A stretch of DNA of 64,000 nucleotides from Gemmataceae bacterium (GCA_019694755.1 JAIBBI010000005.1:1-64000), one strand, 5' to 3'. Numbered from the stretch's first letter, positions 17,308 through 26,436 are shown. Translations and numbers: made by a program. The notes: generated by a model not told the origin, from the letters alone.

Positions 17308-17712
17308 ATGGCAACCGTAATGGAACAGGAAACGATCGGCGTGAAGTCGGCTTCGACCGAGCCGGCCCTGCCGCCGGTGACGATCACGCCGAAGGCGGCC
17401 GAGGAAGTCCGGCGGATCATCGCCGACCAGCACGCCCAGGGCACCACCGAAAAGCTCTACCTGCGCCTGCGGGTGGTCGGTGGCGGGTGCAGCGGCTTCC
17501 AGCACAAGCTGGACCTCGACCCGGCCGTGAACCCGAAGCTCGACGCCACCTTCGACTTCGACGGCATCGACGTGGTGATCGACAAGCGCAGCCTCCTGTA
17601 CCTCGAAGGCGTGACGGTCGATTACCACAGCGACATGAACAAGCGCGGCTTCAGCATCACGAACCCCAGCGCCAAGAGCACGTGCGGCTGCGGAAGTTCG
17701 TTCTCGATGTAA
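17308..17712 (+). CDS. iscA: A-type iron-sulfur carrier protein
   Basis: A 134-residue HesB/IscA-family carrier that accepts clusters from IscU and delivers them, especially for [4Fe-4S] targets. The three conserved cysteines are Cys61 (GGGCSGFQ), Cys126 and Cys128 (STCGCGSSFSM). About 22 extra residues precede the usual start of the fold (VTITPKAAEEV), giving a longer N-terminus than E. coli IscA (107 residues); a shorter start is not obvious. Its stop and the next gene's start share a base (TAATG), so hscB is translationally coupled. Confidence 0.94.
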   Translation: MATVMEQETIGVKSASTEPALPPVTITPKAAEEVRRIIADQHAQGTTEKLYLRLRVVGGGCSGFQHKLDLDPAVNPKLDATFDFDGIDVVIDKRSLLYLEGVTVDYHSDMNKRGFSITNPSAKSTCGCGSSFSM

Positions 17713-18170
17713 TGACGGATCATTTCGCACGGCTGGGGCTGACGCCGGGCTTCGCCCTCGACCCGGCCGAGTTGCAGCGGCGGTATCTGGTCGCCAGCCG
17801 GTCGGTCCATCCGGACCTGGCCGGCGAAGCCGCGGGCGCGGACGCGGCCAGGCTCAATGAAGCGTTTGCGGTCTTGCGGGACCCGTTCCGCCGGGGCGAT
17901 CATCTTGTGACGCTGCTCGGCGGACCGGGACCGAACGAGGTCCGCCAGCCGCCCGCCGAATTCCTCGAAGAGATGCTCGAACTGCGGATGGCGATCGCGG
18001 GTGGCGCGACTCCCGAACTCGCCGCCACGGTCGACGCCCGCCGGGCCGCCGTGATCGCGGACCTCGCGGCCGGCTTCGCCTCCGACACGCCCGACCTCAC
18101 CCGCCTGCGCCAGCAACTCAACGCCCTGAAGTTTCTCGACGGCCTCCTGCGCGACCTCCACGAGGGCTGA
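17712..18170 (+). CDS. hscB: Co-chaperone HscB (J-domain)
   Basis: A 152-residue J-domain protein that delivers IscU to HscA and stimulates its ATPase. The J-domain covers about residues 1-70 with the HPD motif at 33-35 (SVHPDLAG); the C-terminal three-helix domain (about 85-150) is the IscU-binding part. The frame is open upstream, but the ATG overlapping the iscA stop gives the typical HscB beginning (MTDHFARLGL). The N-terminal zinc-binding cysteines of some HscB proteins are absent. Confidence 0.9.
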   Translation: MTDHFARLGLTPGFALDPAELQRRYLVASRSVHPDLAGEAAGADAARLNEAFAVLRDPFRRGDHLVTLLGGPGPNEVRQPPAEFLEEMLELRMAIAGGATPELAATVDARRAAVIADLAAGFASDTPDLTRLRQQLNALKFLDGLLRDLHEG

Positions 18171-18172
18171 CC

Positions 18173-18475
18173 GTGTACGACATGAAGCACGTCTCGAAGA
18201 TCAAGAAGTACGGCGAGCTCGCGCCGGCGACCTTCCAGGCGTTTGTCGCGTTCGACAAGGCGGCCTTCGCCGAGGGCGCATTGTCCGTCAAAGTGAAGGA
18301 ACTCATGGGCCTGGCGGTCGCATTCACGACGCAGTGCGCGTACTGCATCGAGATCCATACCAAAAAGGCGAAAGCGGCCGGGGCGACGGAGGCCGAGATC
18401 GCCGAGGCGGTGTTTGTGAGCGCGGCCATCCGGGCCGGGGGCAGCGTTGTACACGGGTTGCACTGCCTCGAATAG
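18173..18475 (+). CDS. AhpD/carboxymuconolactone-decarboxylase-like protein
   Basis: A 100-residue protein of the CMD/AhpD family. CAYC at residues 55-58 with His62 (CxxCxxxH) is the redox-active motif of AhpD-type alkylhydroperoxidases, and LMGLAVAFTTQ precedes it as usual. It starts with GTG three bases after hscB; an ATG nine bases further in is possible. This gene is not part of the classical isc operon. Its place between hscB and hscA suggests a redox or peroxide-protection role tied to cluster assembly, which is inference. Confidence 0.85.
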   Translation: MYDMKHVSKIKKYGELAPATFQAFVAFDKAAFAEGALSVKVKELMGLAVAFTTQCAYCIEIHTKKAKAAGATEAEIAEAVFVSAAIRAGGSVVHGLHCLE

Positions 18476-18487
18476 AATGAACTCCCG

Positions 18488-18559
18488 GGGCGCTTAGCTC
18501 AGCGGTAGAGCACCTGCCTTACACGCAGGCTGTCACAGGTTCGAATCCTGTAGCGCCCA
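18488..18559 (+). tRNA. tRNA-Val (anticodon UAC)
   Basis: The 72-nt cloverleaf folds well: acceptor GGGCGCT with AGCGCCC, D-arm GCTC-AGCGGTA-GAGC, anticodon stem CCTGC/GCAGG with loop CTTACAC (anticodon TAC), and T-arm ACAGG-TTCGAAT-CCTGT, then discriminator A. The 3' CCA is not encoded. It lies on the operon strand between the AhpD-like gene and hscA, so it may be processed from the isc transcript. Confidence 0.96.
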
Positions 18560-18632
18560 TTCTTCCCCGGAGTCGTGGAGCCCGGTTTCAGACCATTGCC
18601 AGTCGGCGCGGGATCGACTCCCTCGACGTTTC

Positions 18633-20477
18633 ATGACCCCTTCCGTTATCGGCATCGACCTCGGGACGACCAACAGCTTGGCGGCATACGTCCGCGACGG
18701 AAAGCCGCGCGTCGTCCGCGACGCGACAGGCGCCGCGCTCGTGCCGAGCGCTCTGTGCTTCCCCGGCGACGGCTCGGTTCTCGTCGGCACGCCGGCGAAA
18801 GCCCGGGCTCTGGCCGACCCCGAGCACACGATTTTCAGCGTCAAGCGGCTCATGGGCCGGACGCTCGCGGAGCTGGCGAAGGAACTGCCGCTGATCCCGC
18901 ACCAGATCATCGAGCGCGATGCCGAGGCCGGGCGGAAGGTGTTGCACGTCGAGGTCGGGGGCCGGGAGTACACCCCCGAAGAACTGTCGGCCATGATCCT
19001 CCGCGAAGTCCGGCAGCGGGCCGGCGGCGCGACCAAGGCCGTCATCACCGTCCCGGCCTACTTCGACGACGCCCAGCGCCAGGCCACCCGCGATGCCGGG
19101 CGCATTGCCGGGCTCGACGTGCTCCGTATCGTCAACGAGCCCACCGCAGCCGCCCTCGCCTACGGACTCGACCGCAGGAAGCAGGGCCTCGTCGCCGTCT
19201 ACGACCTCGGCGGCGGTACTTTCGACTGCTCCATCCTCCGACTCGCCGACGGAGTATTCCAGGTGCTGGCCACCAACGGCGACACCAGACTCGGCGGCGA
19301 CGACTTCGACCGCGCCCTGATGGCGGTCGTGGCCCGGGACCTCGGCGTCGACCTCTCGGCCCGCGACGCGCAACTGCTCCAGCACCTCCGCGACCAGGCC
19401 GAACGGGTCAAGATCCGCCTGTCCGCATTGCCGGAAGCAGAGTTCGCCATCGACCTGCCGGACCGGGCGATGAAGTACCGCCGGCGGTTCACCCGCGATG
19501 AACTCGAAACGCTGATCGCACCGGAGATCGACCGCACGCTGGCGCGTTGCCGGTCCGCGCTGAAGGATGCCGGCGTGACCGTCGGCGAGATCGACGAAGT
19601 GGTGCTCGTCGGCGGGGCGACGCGGGTGCCGCTCGTCCGCCGGCGCGTCGAGGAGCTGTTCGGCCGGAAGCCGCACACGGAGCTGAACCCTGACGAAGTC
19701 GTCGCGCTCGGGGCGGCCGTGCAGGCCGACATCCTCACCGGCGGCCGAAAGGACATGCTACTGCTCGATGTCGTCCCGCTGAGCCTGGGCATCGAGACGC
19801 TCGGCGGCGTCGTCGACAAACTGATCTACCGCAACAGCGCGGTGCCCGCGCGAGCCCGCACTCGTTACACCACCGCCGTCGACAATCAGACTGCGGTCGA
19901 AATCAACGTTTACCAGGGCGAGCGCGAGTTGGCCGAAGACTGCCGGCCCCTCGGTAAGTTCAAGCTGGCCGGGATTCCACCCATGCCCGCGCAGTTTGCC
20001 CAGGTCGATGTCACATTCCTCGTCGACGCCAACGGCTTGCTCACTGTCTCGGCGGCAGAGCAACGAAGTGGGACATCGATGAAGGTGACAGTTCAGCCGG
20101 CCCACGGCCTCAGCGAGGAAGAGATCGAACGGCTGGTGCTCGAAAGCGTGGACTGTGCCCATGCGGACTTCCAGGCCCGACTGTTGATTGAACTGCGGAA
20201 CAAAGCCGAGGGCGAACTGAGGCACACGGAGAAAGGGCTGGCGGCCGCGGGCGATCGCATCCCGGCCGAGGGTCGGCAGGCGATCGAACAGGCGATCGCC
20301 GCGGTGCGGGCCGCACAGTCCGGGGCCGACCCCCAACCGTTGCGAGCCGCCCTCGACGGCCTGGCGGCCGCGACCCGCCCGCTGGCCGAGGAGATGATGA
20401 ATGCCGTAGTGTCGGCCGCCCTGAAGGGTCAGTCGCCCGACAGTTTGAGCTTGGACAGCCCGGGAGTTGAATCGTGA
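18633..20477 (+). CDS. hscA: Hsp70-family chaperone HscA
   Basis: A 614-residue Hsp70. The ATPase domain begins with [14 protein letters not shown] and contains [13 protein letters not shown] and [11 protein letters not shown]; a substrate-binding domain follows from about residue 390 and a helical lid ends the protein. HscA binds the LPPVK motif of IscU and drives release of the assembled cluster using ATP, with HscB as co-chaperone. Location between hscB and iscX and a length near E. coli HscA (616) support this over DnaK. Its TGA overlaps the GTG of iscX. Confidence 0.92.
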   Translation: MTPSVIGIDLGTTNSLAAYVRDGKPRVVRDATGAALVPSALCFPGDGSVLVGTPAKARALADPEHTIFSVKRLMGRTLAELAKELPLIPHQIIERDAEAGRKVLHVEVGGREYTPEELSAMILREVRQRAGGATKAVITVPAYFDDAQRQATRDAGRIAGLDVLRIVNEPTAAALAYGLDRRKQGLVAVYDLGGGTFDCSILRLADGVFQVLATNGDTRLGGDDFDRALMAVVARDLGVDLSARDAQLLQHLRDQAERVKIRLSALPEAEFAIDLPDRAMKYRRRFTRDELETLIAPEIDRTLARCRSALKDAGVTVGEIDEVVLVGGATRVPLVRRRVEELFGRKPHTELNPDEVVALGAAVQADILTGGRKDMLLLDVVPLSLGIETLGGVVDKLIYRNSAVPARARTRYTTAVDNQTAVEINVYQGERELAEDCRPLGKFKLAGIPPMPAQFAQVDVTFLVDANGLLTVSAAEQRSGTSMKVTVQPAHGLSEEEIERLVLESVDCAHADFQARLLIELRNKAEGELRHTEKGLAAAGDRIPAEGRQAIEQAIAAVRAAQSGADPQPLRAALDGLAAATRPLAEEMMNAVVSAALKGQSPDSLSLDSPGVES

Positions 20478-20692
20478 GCTGGAAGTGGGAAGACGCCCGG
20501 CCCATCGGCGAAGCCCTGTTTGAAAAGTACGGGAGCCTCAATCCGCTGACGGTCCGGTTCACCGACATGCACAAGTGGATCACGGAGCTGCCCGAGTTCG
20601 GCGACGACCCGAAAGGATCGAACGAGCGCCGGCTCGAAGCGATTCAGATGGTCTGGTACGAGGAGTGGAAGGACGAATACGGCGACGAGTAA
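20474..20692 (+). CDS. iscX: IscX (YfhJ) iron-sulfur assembly regulator
   Basis: A 72-residue acidic protein. [20 protein letters not shown] and [17 protein letters not shown] closely follow E. coli IscX, which binds IscS and iron and tunes desulfurase activity. The GTG start overlaps the hscA stop (GTGA). In enterobacteria a ferredoxin gene (fdx) lies between hscA and iscX; here it is missing, so the electron donor must be encoded elsewhere. Confidence 0.95.
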   Translation: MSWKWEDARPIGEALFEKYGSLNPLTVRFTDMHKWITELPEFGDDPKGSNERRLEAIQMVWYEEWKDEYGDE

Positions 20693-20782
20693 CGGCCAGC
20701 CCGACTGCGGGCGACAGGCCCGCTGCCTTCGTGTAGGATGATCTTCGCTCGGATCGGATCGGCGGAAACCCGGGGAAACATC

Positions 20783-21931
20783 ATGCGACGAGTCATTCTC
20801 GCCACGGCCGCGCTCGCGGGCCTTGCGGCCGATCCGCTCCCCAACGTGCCCCGGCCCAAGGAGCCCGCCCAGGTCTCGCCCGGCGACCTCAACTCGGCGA
20901 TGGATCGCGGGGTCCAATTTCTGGTCAAGAATCAGAATGCCGACGGGTCGTGGGGCACGCCCGAACGCACCAAGGCCCTGAACATCATGGCCGACCCGCC
21001 CGGCTCGCACAACGCGTTCCGCTCCGGGTGTACCGCGCTGACGGTTGCCGCCCTCATCGAGACCGGCGGCCAGTCGGAAGAAGTGATCAAAGCCATTGAG
21101 CGCGGCGAAGAGTGGCTGCTGGAGAATCTCCCGAAGCTGAAGCGCGGCACGCAGGTCGAGCTCTACAACGTCTGGGGCCACGGCTACGGCGTGCTCGCGC
21201 TGGCCCGCATGCACGGTCGCAAGCCCGACGACGCGGCCCGGAAGGCCCGCATCGAAGCCTGCCTGAAGGAACAGTACGAGCGACTCGATCGCTTCGCCTC
21301 GGTCGATGGCGGCTGGGGTTATTACGACTTCGACATCGGCGCGGCCCGGCCCGCGGCTTCATCCACCTCGTTCGTGAATGCGGCGGTGCTCTGTGCCCTG
21401 CACGAGGCGAAGGGGATTGTTGCCCCGCCCGAAAAGATGGTGAAGAAGGCGTTTGACGCCACCAAACGGCAACAGAAGCCGGACTTCACGTACCTCTACG
21501 GCGAGTACCTGAAGTGGCAGCCTCATATGGACATCAACCTCCCGGCCGGCAGCCTCGGCCGGAGCCAGGCTTGCAACGCGGCCCTGCGGTTCTGGGGCGA
21601 CACGAAAGTCACCGACCAGGTGATGATCGACTGGCTCGACCGCCTCGTCGTACGGAACGGCTGGCTCGATATGGGCCGGAAGCGGCCCGTACCTCACGAG
21701 TCGCACGCCAAGGTCGCGGGCTACTTCTATTACTTCGGTCACTACTACGCGGGCCAGTGCATCCGGCAGATCGCCCCCGAAAAGCGGGCGTTCTACCAGG
21801 ACCACCTCGCCAAGATCATGCTCCCGCACCAGGAAACCGACGGCAGCTGGTGGGACTACCCACTGTACAACTACCACCAGTCGTACGGCACCGCGTACGC
21901 ATTGATGACGCTCAACGCCTGCCGGCGATAG
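20783..21931 (+). CDS. Exported prenyltransferase/squalene-cyclase-fold protein
   Basis: A 382-residue protein with a short hydrophobic N-terminus (MRRVILATAALAGLAA), probably a signal peptide, then an alpha/alpha barrel with terpene-cyclase-like repeats: QNADGSWGT near residue 50, VDGGWGYYDFD in the middle, and QETDGSWWDYPLY near the end. The DXDD motif of squalene-hopene cyclases is not seen, so cyclase activity is unlikely. Related secreted proteins are frequent in planctomycetes with no assigned function. The ATG used is the one followed by the signal-like stretch. Confidence 0.7.
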   Translation: MRRVILATAALAGLAADPLPNVPRPKEPAQVSPGDLNSAMDRGVQFLVKNQNADGSWGTPERTKALNIMADPPGSHNAFRSGCTALTVAALIETGGQSEEVIKAIERGEEWLLENLPKLKRGTQVELYNVWGHGYGVLALARMHGRKPDDAARKARIEACLKEQYERLDRFASVDGGWGYYDFDIGAARPAASSTSFVNAAVLCALHEAKGIVAPPEKMVKKAFDATKRQQKPDFTYLYGEYLKWQPHMDINLPAGSLGRSQACNAALRFWGDTKVTDQVMIDWLDRLVVRNGWLDMGRKRPVPHESHAKVAGYFYYFGHYYAGQCIRQIAPEKRAFYQDHLAKIMLPHQETDGSWWDYPLYNYHQSYGTAYALMTLNACRR

Positions 21932-22178
21932 GCACATTCTCGGGGCAGCCGTGTTTCTTCACCACCCGGCGGTTCGAAGCCGGGTATTGTGCCAGCATCC
22001 GTGCCGGTCGAATTGGCCGGGCGAGCAGTTCGCCACCGCAATTCGGGCATACCCCCGCCAATTCACCCCCGGCACAGTCGACGCAGAACGTGCATTCAAA
22101 CGAGCAGATCCATGCGTCCGGCGAGTCGGCCGGCAGGTCGCGTTGGCAGCATTCGCAGCAGGGTCGCAATTCCAACAT
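21912..22178 (-). CDS. DUF1272-like small zinc-binding protein
   Basis: An 88-residue protein rich in paired cysteines: ELRPCCECCQRDLPADSPDAW, then ICSFECTFCVDCAGG and VCPNCGGELLARPIRPA. This arrangement is that of DUF1272, small proteins of unknown function that probably hold two zinc ions. About 30 extra residues follow the domain. The last 20 bases overlap the convergent upstream gene. It lies 15 bases after the MmcQ/YjbR gene and is likely co-transcribed with it. Confidence 0.82.
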   Translation of the reverse strand: MLELRPCCECCQRDLPADSPDAWICSFECTFCVDCAGGELAGVCPNCGGELLARPIRPARMLAQYPASNRRVVKKHGCPENVPIAGRR

Positions 22179-22192
22179 CTTTGATCTCCCGT

Positions 22193-22531
22193 TCACCGGA
22201 CGTCGTGGAGTTTTCGCAGCTTGGCCGGGGCCGTGTTGCACCACGCATCAATCAACGCCTGTCGCACAGTATCGGGGTCGGCCGACTCCAGCGTGATTTT
22301 CGTGTAACCGTGGCAGCCCCAGGCGCCGGCCGCAGGTTGATAGGTGCCGGCATCCGCCTTCATCAGCACGGCCTGCTGGGCGGGGGTGAGTTTCACCATG
22401 CCCCAACTCTCGTCGGGGCCGAGCGAAGCGAACACTTTGTTACCCACCCGGAAGTCCGGGTGTTTCATGTGCGATTGCTCGACCGACTCGGGCAGACTCA
22501 GCGCGAGTTCGCGAAAATCATCGGCGTTCAT
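22193..22531 (-). CDS. MmcQ/YjbR-family protein
   Basis: A 112-residue protein of the MmcQ/YjbR (CyaY-like fold) family: MNADDFRELALSLPESVEQSHMKHPDFRVGNKVFASL and the following WGMVKLTPAQQ are typical. Members are small DNA-binding-like proteins of unknown role, often beside transcription regulators. It is divergent from the HAD phosphatase, with about 58 bases between starts. Confidence 0.85.
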   Translation of the reverse strand: MNADDFRELALSLPESVEQSHMKHPDFRVGNKVFASLGPDESWGMVKLTPAQQAVLMKADAGTYQPAAGAWGCHGYTKITLESADPDTVRQALIDAWCNTAPAKLRKLHDVR

Positions 22532-22589
22532 CGTACACCTTCCGCGTCCTATACTAAAGGGACTTCGCCTGGCCGGCCCCCGGATTGGT

Positions 22590-23189
22590 ATGGTACCCGA
22601 TCACGTCCGCGGCATTATCTTCGATTGCGACGGCACCCTCGCCGACACCATGCCCGCGCACTTCCAGGCGTGGGCGGCAGCCACCGCCGACCACGGCCTC
22701 GAGTTTCCCGAAGAGCGGTTCTATTCGCTGGGCGGCATGCCGTCGCGCCGCATCGTGGCACTGCTCGCCGACGAGCAGGGCGTGACCGTCGACATCGATC
22801 TGGTGGCTGCGGAGAAGGAACGGCTGTTCATGAAGTGGCTGCCGGAGGTCCAGCGGATCACGGCGGTTTGCGATGTCGCACTCGCCCACCACGGGAGCAA
22901 GCCGCTGGCCGTCGCATCCGGCGGCTATCGCCGGATCGTGACGGCGACTCTGAGCCAACTTGATCTGCTGCACCTGTTCGAGACCATCGTGACGGCCGAG
23001 GACACGCCCCGGCACAAGCCCGAGCCCGACGTGTTTCTCGAAGCCGCCCGGCGACTCGGGGTCGACCCGGCCGAGTGCCTCGTGTTTGAAGACACCGACA
23101 TCGGTCTCGAGGCCGCCACCCGTGCCGGCATGATCGGCTTCGATGTTCGCAAGGTTCACACGCCCCGGCGCGTGATCGTCTCCGGGTAG
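22590..23189 (+). CDS. YqaB-like HAD sugar phosphatase
   Basis: A 199-residue HAD hydrolase of the beta-phosphoglucomutase/YqaB subfamily. Motif I is GIIFDCDGTLADT (about residues 8-20), followed by the small helical cap (AHFQAWAAATADHGLEF); motif II is AVASGGYR, the lysine lies in TPRHKPEPDVFL, and motif III is VFEDTDIGLEAATRAGM. The pattern is closest to E. coli YqaB, which dephosphorylates fructose-1-phosphate. A mutase activity is less likely. The start is the ATG whose protein begins MVPDHVRG. Confidence 0.87.
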   Translation: MVPDHVRGIIFDCDGTLADTMPAHFQAWAAATADHGLEFPEERFYSLGGMPSRRIVALLADEQGVTVDIDLVAAEKERLFMKWLPEVQRITAVCDVALAHHGSKPLAVASGGYRRIVTATLSQLDLLHLFETIVTAEDTPRHKPEPDVFLEAARRLGVDPAECLVFEDTDIGLEAATRAGMIGFDVRKVHTPRRVIVSG

Positions 23190-23212
23190 TTTCCCGTCCA
23201 TCTGCAACATTT

Positions 23213-24067
23213 ATGCTCACGCTGAGCGGCCATTCCGGTTACGTCTTCGGGCTGGCGTTTCACCCCGACGGGACGATGCTGGCGTCGGCCTCGTACGACG
23301 GCACGGTCCGCCTGTGGTCGTTGCCCGACGGCCGGGAGACGGCGCGACTGCCCGGCCCGTGCCAATATGCTCATGCGGTGGACTTCTCGCCGGACGGGTC
23401 GCTGCTGGCCGCGGGGTACGGTCGTCCGCGGGGCGTCGTGCAGTGGTATCGGCTCGACGACCTCACGCACCCGATCCGCTCCGAAGGGCACAGCGACATC
23501 TGCCGGGATGTGCGGTTCGCCAATCCGGGCATCCTGTATACCGCGGGCGGCGACGAACTGCTGAAACACGAAGTTGCGACGGGCGCGGTGAGCCGACACG
23601 TCAATCACGATTTCAAGCCGTGCCAGGCTGTGGACTTCAGCCCGACCGGCGATCCGGTCGCGCTGATCGGCGGGCGGGCGGTGCAACTTCCGCCGGACCT
23701 GTCGCAGCCGCGCGTGCTGTTCCGGGCCAACGGTCCGCAACCCGCACGGCGGCTACGCGCAGCCGGCGGCCGGTTCGCAGTCGTGGGAGGTCGCCGACTC
23801 TTCGTGTGGGACGGCCCGCCCAGTGCGACGCCCCGGCACTGGGATGCCGACGACCGCGAGTTGTATTGCGTGGAGTTCGATCCGTTCGGCTCGCTCCTCA
23901 CGGGCGGGGCCGACGGGATGGTGAAGCGGTGGAATCCGGTCACCGGAGAGTTGATCTCCGGCTACGACTGGGGCATCGGCGAAGCGCTGAGCCTCGCCGT
24001 CTCCCGCGACGGCACCCTCGCCGCGGCCGGCGGCCTCAGCGACATCGCGGTGTGGGATCTGGAGTGA
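23213..24067 (+). CDS. WD40-repeat protein
   Basis: A 284-residue beta-propeller. Repeat one is GHSGYVFGLAFHPDGTMLASASYDGTVRLW; later blades are seen at AHAVDFSPDGSLLAAGY, CQAVDFSPTGDPVALIGG, LYCVEFDPFGSLLTGGADGMVKRW and LSLAVSRDGTLAAAGGLSDIAVWDLE, about six or seven blades in all. No signal peptide or kinase domain is attached, so it is probably a cytoplasmic scaffold. WD40 proteins are unusually common in Gemmata-like planctomycetes. It follows the phosphatase by 23 bases and may share its transcript. Confidence 0.85.
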   Translation: MLTLSGHSGYVFGLAFHPDGTMLASASYDGTVRLWSLPDGRETARLPGPCQYAHAVDFSPDGSLLAAGYGRPRGVVQWYRLDDLTHPIRSEGHSDICRDVRFANPGILYTAGGDELLKHEVATGAVSRHVNHDFKPCQAVDFSPTGDPVALIGGRAVQLPPDLSQPRVLFRANGPQPARRLRAAGGRFAVVGGRRLFVWDGPPSATPRHWDADDRELYCVEFDPFGSLLTGGADGMVKRWNPVTGELISGYDWGIGEALSLAVSRDGTLAAAGGLSDIAVWDLE

Positions 24068-24074
24068 GGTGCCA

Positions 24075-24530
24075 TTACTTCTTCTTCTCGCGCTCGAACC
24101 TGACCAGGATGTGCTCGCTGCCCGATGTCGTCGTGAAAGCCTCGGGGCGTTTCTTTCCCGCAGGCGCGAAACACATCTTCCGGGTGCTCTCGCCGAGTTC
24201 GTAGATGCCGAGGTAGGAGTTACCTTTGCCTTCGCCCTCGGTCGGGGTGAAGTCGACGGTCTTCGGGTTCTTCGTCGGGTTGAAAGTGCTGGTGCCCCGG
24301 CTGATGACCTTGCCCTTATGGTGGAGAACCCAGGTGCCGTCGGTGCCGTTGACGACCATGACTTGCCGGGCGTCCTCGTCGGACAATCTCCCGCCGTTTA
24401 CCTCGATCATGACGCCACGCCACGTCCCGGCAATCTTCGCACGGTCCTCCTTCATCGCCTTGTCGGTTGCGTCATCGGCGATCACAGGAGCAACGACAAG
24501 AAATGCAAGAATCACAGTCAATTGACGCAT
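24075..24530 (-). CDS. Exported TIGR03067-type protein
   Basis: A 151-residue protein with a signal peptide (MRQLTVILAFLVVAPVIADD). The mature part (KIAGTWRGVMIEVNGGRL... VMVVNGTDGTWVLHHKGK... STFNPTKNPKTVDFT... YLGIYELGESTRKMCFAPAG.KRPEAF) fits TIGR03067, an expanded planctomycete family of unknown function, lipocalin-like in predicted fold. The ATG chosen has GGAG eight bases upstream; a GTG two codons earlier is possible but poorly spaced. Confidence 0.82.
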   Translation of the reverse strand: MRQLTVILAFLVVAPVIADDATDKAMKEDRAKIAGTWRGVMIEVNGGRLSDEDARQVMVVNGTDGTWVLHHKGKVISRGTSTFNPTKNPKTVDFTPTEGEGKGNSYLGIYELGESTRKMCFAPAGKKRPEAFTTTSGSEHILVRFEREKKK

Positions 24531-24585
24531 CGCCACATCTCCGGGGACTCGAATGCCGAGTCTAGCCGACGCCGCGCCGAGCCGT

Positions 24586-24804
24586 CTAGTGCGGACGAAA
24601 CTCCTCGCCGATGCCGTCGACGAACAACTCCACCCGTCCGCAGCGCGGGCACACGTACACGTCGAACCTCTCCTTGTTCACAAACAGCTCGCCGATTTCG
24701 CCGAGAATGCCCCAGCGGTGCCCCTCGTGAAACGCCTTGGTGCCGACGTAATCCAAGTCCTTCTCGCACCGCGGACACTTCATCGGATGGGGAGCGGTGT
24801 TCAT
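24586..24804 (-). CDS. Small zinc-ribbon protein
   Basis: A 72-residue protein with two CxxC knuckles, MKCPRCEKDLDYVG and VYVCPRCGRVELFVDG, separated by about 40 residues, the pattern of a single zinc ribbon. The start has GGAGG five bases upstream. Function is unknown; small zinc ribbons of this type are often called nucleic-acid-binding without evidence. Confidence 0.75.
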   Translation of the reverse strand: MNTAPHPMKCPRCEKDLDYVGTKAFHEGHRWGILGEIGELFVNKERFDVYVCPRCGRVELFVDGIGEEFRPH

Positions 24805-24890
24805 GACATCCTCCGCCGACACGCTGGCTGCCATCGAGGCACAGAAAACTGCACGCAATCGTGTGGGAACGAAAACAGAAGACGTGAAAC

Positions 24891-24961
24891 AGCGGGATAC
24901 GGGAGTCGAACCCGTCTCACAGCCTTGGGAAGGCTGGGCACAGCCGATATACCAATCCCGC
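24891..24961 (-). tRNA. tRNA-Gly (anticodon CCC)
   Basis: Read on the minus strand it is a 71-nt cloverleaf: acceptor GCGGGAT with ATCCCGC, anticodon stem CAGCC/GGCTG with loop TTCCCAA (anticodon CCC), and T-arm ACGGG-TTCGACT-CCCGT. The D-stem GTAT/GTGC uses two G-U pairs. The 3' CCA is not encoded. It lies about 44 bases downstream of accC on the same strand. Confidence 0.95.
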
Positions 24962-25004
24962 GCTAGACGTATTTAATCGCTTCGGGGCCGGGCGATCAAG
25001 GGCT

Positions 25005-26351
25005 TCAGCCGCCCTTGCGTTCCCGTTCGATGAAGGTCGTGTCGATCCTGCCTTCGGTGAAGACCGAGTGGGCCATCATCTCGAGGTGCAGCGGGATCGT
25101 CGTCGCGATCCCCTCCACCGTAAACTCGCGGAGCGCCCGCCGCATGGTCGCGATCGCTTCCGCCCGGGTCGGGCGGTGGACCAGCAGTTTCGCGACCAGC
25201 GAATCGTAGTTTGGCGGCACCCGATACCCTTGCACGGCGTGCGTGTCGAGGCGCACACCCGGCCCGCCCGGCGGCACCCACTTCGTGATCAGCCCTGGGC
25301 TCGGGCGGAAGTCCTTGGCCGGGTCCTCGGCGTTGATCCGGCACTCGATGGCCGCGCCCCGCAGGACCACGTCCTTCTGCGTGAAGCTCAGCTTCTCGCC
25401 GGCCGCGACGCGGATCTGCTCTTTCACGAGGTCGATGCCCGTGACCAGTTCGGTGACCGGGTGCTCGACCTGGATGCGGGCGTTGACTTCGATGAAGTAG
25501 AACTTGTTGTCCTTGTCGAGCAGGAACTCGCAGGTGCCGGCCGAGTGGTAGTTGGCCGCCTGGAGCAGTTTCACCGCCGCCGCGCAGATCGCATTGCGGA
25601 CCTTATCAGGCAGGTTGGGCGCGGGTGATTCTTCAACGAGTTTCTGGTGCCGGCGCTGGAGCGAGCAGTCGCGCTCGTACAGGTGGACGACCGATCCGTG
25701 GCGGTCGGCGATCAACTGCACTTCGATGTGCCGGGGCTGCTCGATGTACTTCTCGAGGTAGACCGAGCCGTCCTTGAACGCGGCCTCGGCCTCCTGCTGG
25801 GCGTTCTTGAAGCCGGCGGTGACGGCCATGTCGTTGCGGGCGACCCGCATGCCGCGACCACCGCCCCCGGCCGCGGCCTTGATGAGGACGGGGTAGCCCA
25901 TCTTGCGGGCGACTTCGAGGGCTTCGTTTTCGTTGCGGAGGATGCCGTCGGAGCCGGGCACGACGGGCACGCCGGCGGCGATGGCGAGCTTGCGGGCGGC
26001 GTCCTTGTTGCCCAGCCGGCGCATCGCTTCTTCCGGCGGGCCGATGAATTCGATGTTGCAGCTCCGGCACACCTCGGCGAAGTGGGCGTTCTCGCTGAGG
26101 AAGCCGTAGCCGGGGTGGATGGCCTGGACGTTGGAGATCTCGGCGGCGGAGATGATCCGCGGGATCTTGAGGTAGCTCTCGCCCGAGGGGGCCGGCCCGA
26201 TGCAGATGGCTTCGTCGGCCATGGCCAGGTACGGCGCGCCACGGTCGGCCTCGCTGTAGACCGCGACGCATTCGATACCGAGGTCGTGAGCCGCGCGGAT
26301 CACCCGCAGCGCGATTTCGCCCCGATTGGCAACGAGGATTCTCTGAAACAT
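25005..26351 (-). CDS. accC: Acetyl-CoA carboxylase, biotin carboxylase subunit
   Basis: A 448-residue ATP-grasp enzyme that carboxylates biotin on AccB with bicarbonate and ATP, the first half-reaction of fatty-acid synthesis. It shows the N-terminal [22 protein letters not shown], the glycine-rich ATP loop [15 protein letters not shown], and the active-site region [24 protein letters not shown]. Length equals E. coli AccC (449). The start used is MFQRIL; the frame runs nine codons further upstream into the left arm of an inverted repeat. It is separated from accB by an inserted four-helix-bundle gene. Confidence 0.96.
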   Translation of the reverse strand: MFQRILVANRGEIALRVIRAAHDLGIECVAVYSEADRGAPYLAMADEAICIGPAPSGESYLKIPRIISAAEISNVQAIHPGYGFLSENAHFAEVCRSCNIEFIGPPEEAMRRLGNKDAARKLAIAAGVPVVPGSDGILRNENEALEVARKMGYPVLIKAAAGGGGRGMRVARNDMAVTAGFKNAQQEAEAAFKDGSVYLEKYIEQPRHIEVQLIADRHGSVVHLYERDCSLQRRHQKLVEESPAPNLPDKVRNAICAAAVKLLQAANYHSAGTCEFLLDKDNKFYFIEVNARIQVEHPVTELVTGIDLVKEQIRVAAGEKLSFTQKDVVLRGAAIECRINAEDPAKDFRPSPGLITKWVPPGGPGVRLDTHAVQGYRVPPNYDSLVAKLLVHRPTRAEAIATMRRALREFTVEGIATTIPLHLEMMAHSVFTEGRIDTTFIERERKGG

Positions 26352-26356
26352 TTTGG

Positions 26357-26393
26357 ACCGCTTTCCGCTCTCCGCCATCCGCTTTCCGCCAGA
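26357..26393. repeat. Left arm of 37-bp inverted repeat flanking the four-helix-bundle gene
   Basis: A 37-base arm iterating a word near CCGCTTTCCG. It matches the reverse complement of 26878-26914 at 32 of 37 positions. The two arms enclose about 480 bases containing one gene, placed exactly between accC and accB. Confidence 0.75.
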
Positions 26394-26436
26394 CAGCTTG
26401 CTCGAGCTGTCGCGAATACGCAGACGCCGGCTTTGA

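Noticed and set aside
24841-24970. A tRNA-targeted integration site at tRNA-Gly
   Set aside because: No duplicated tRNA end and no integrase nearby; accC follows at a normal distance.
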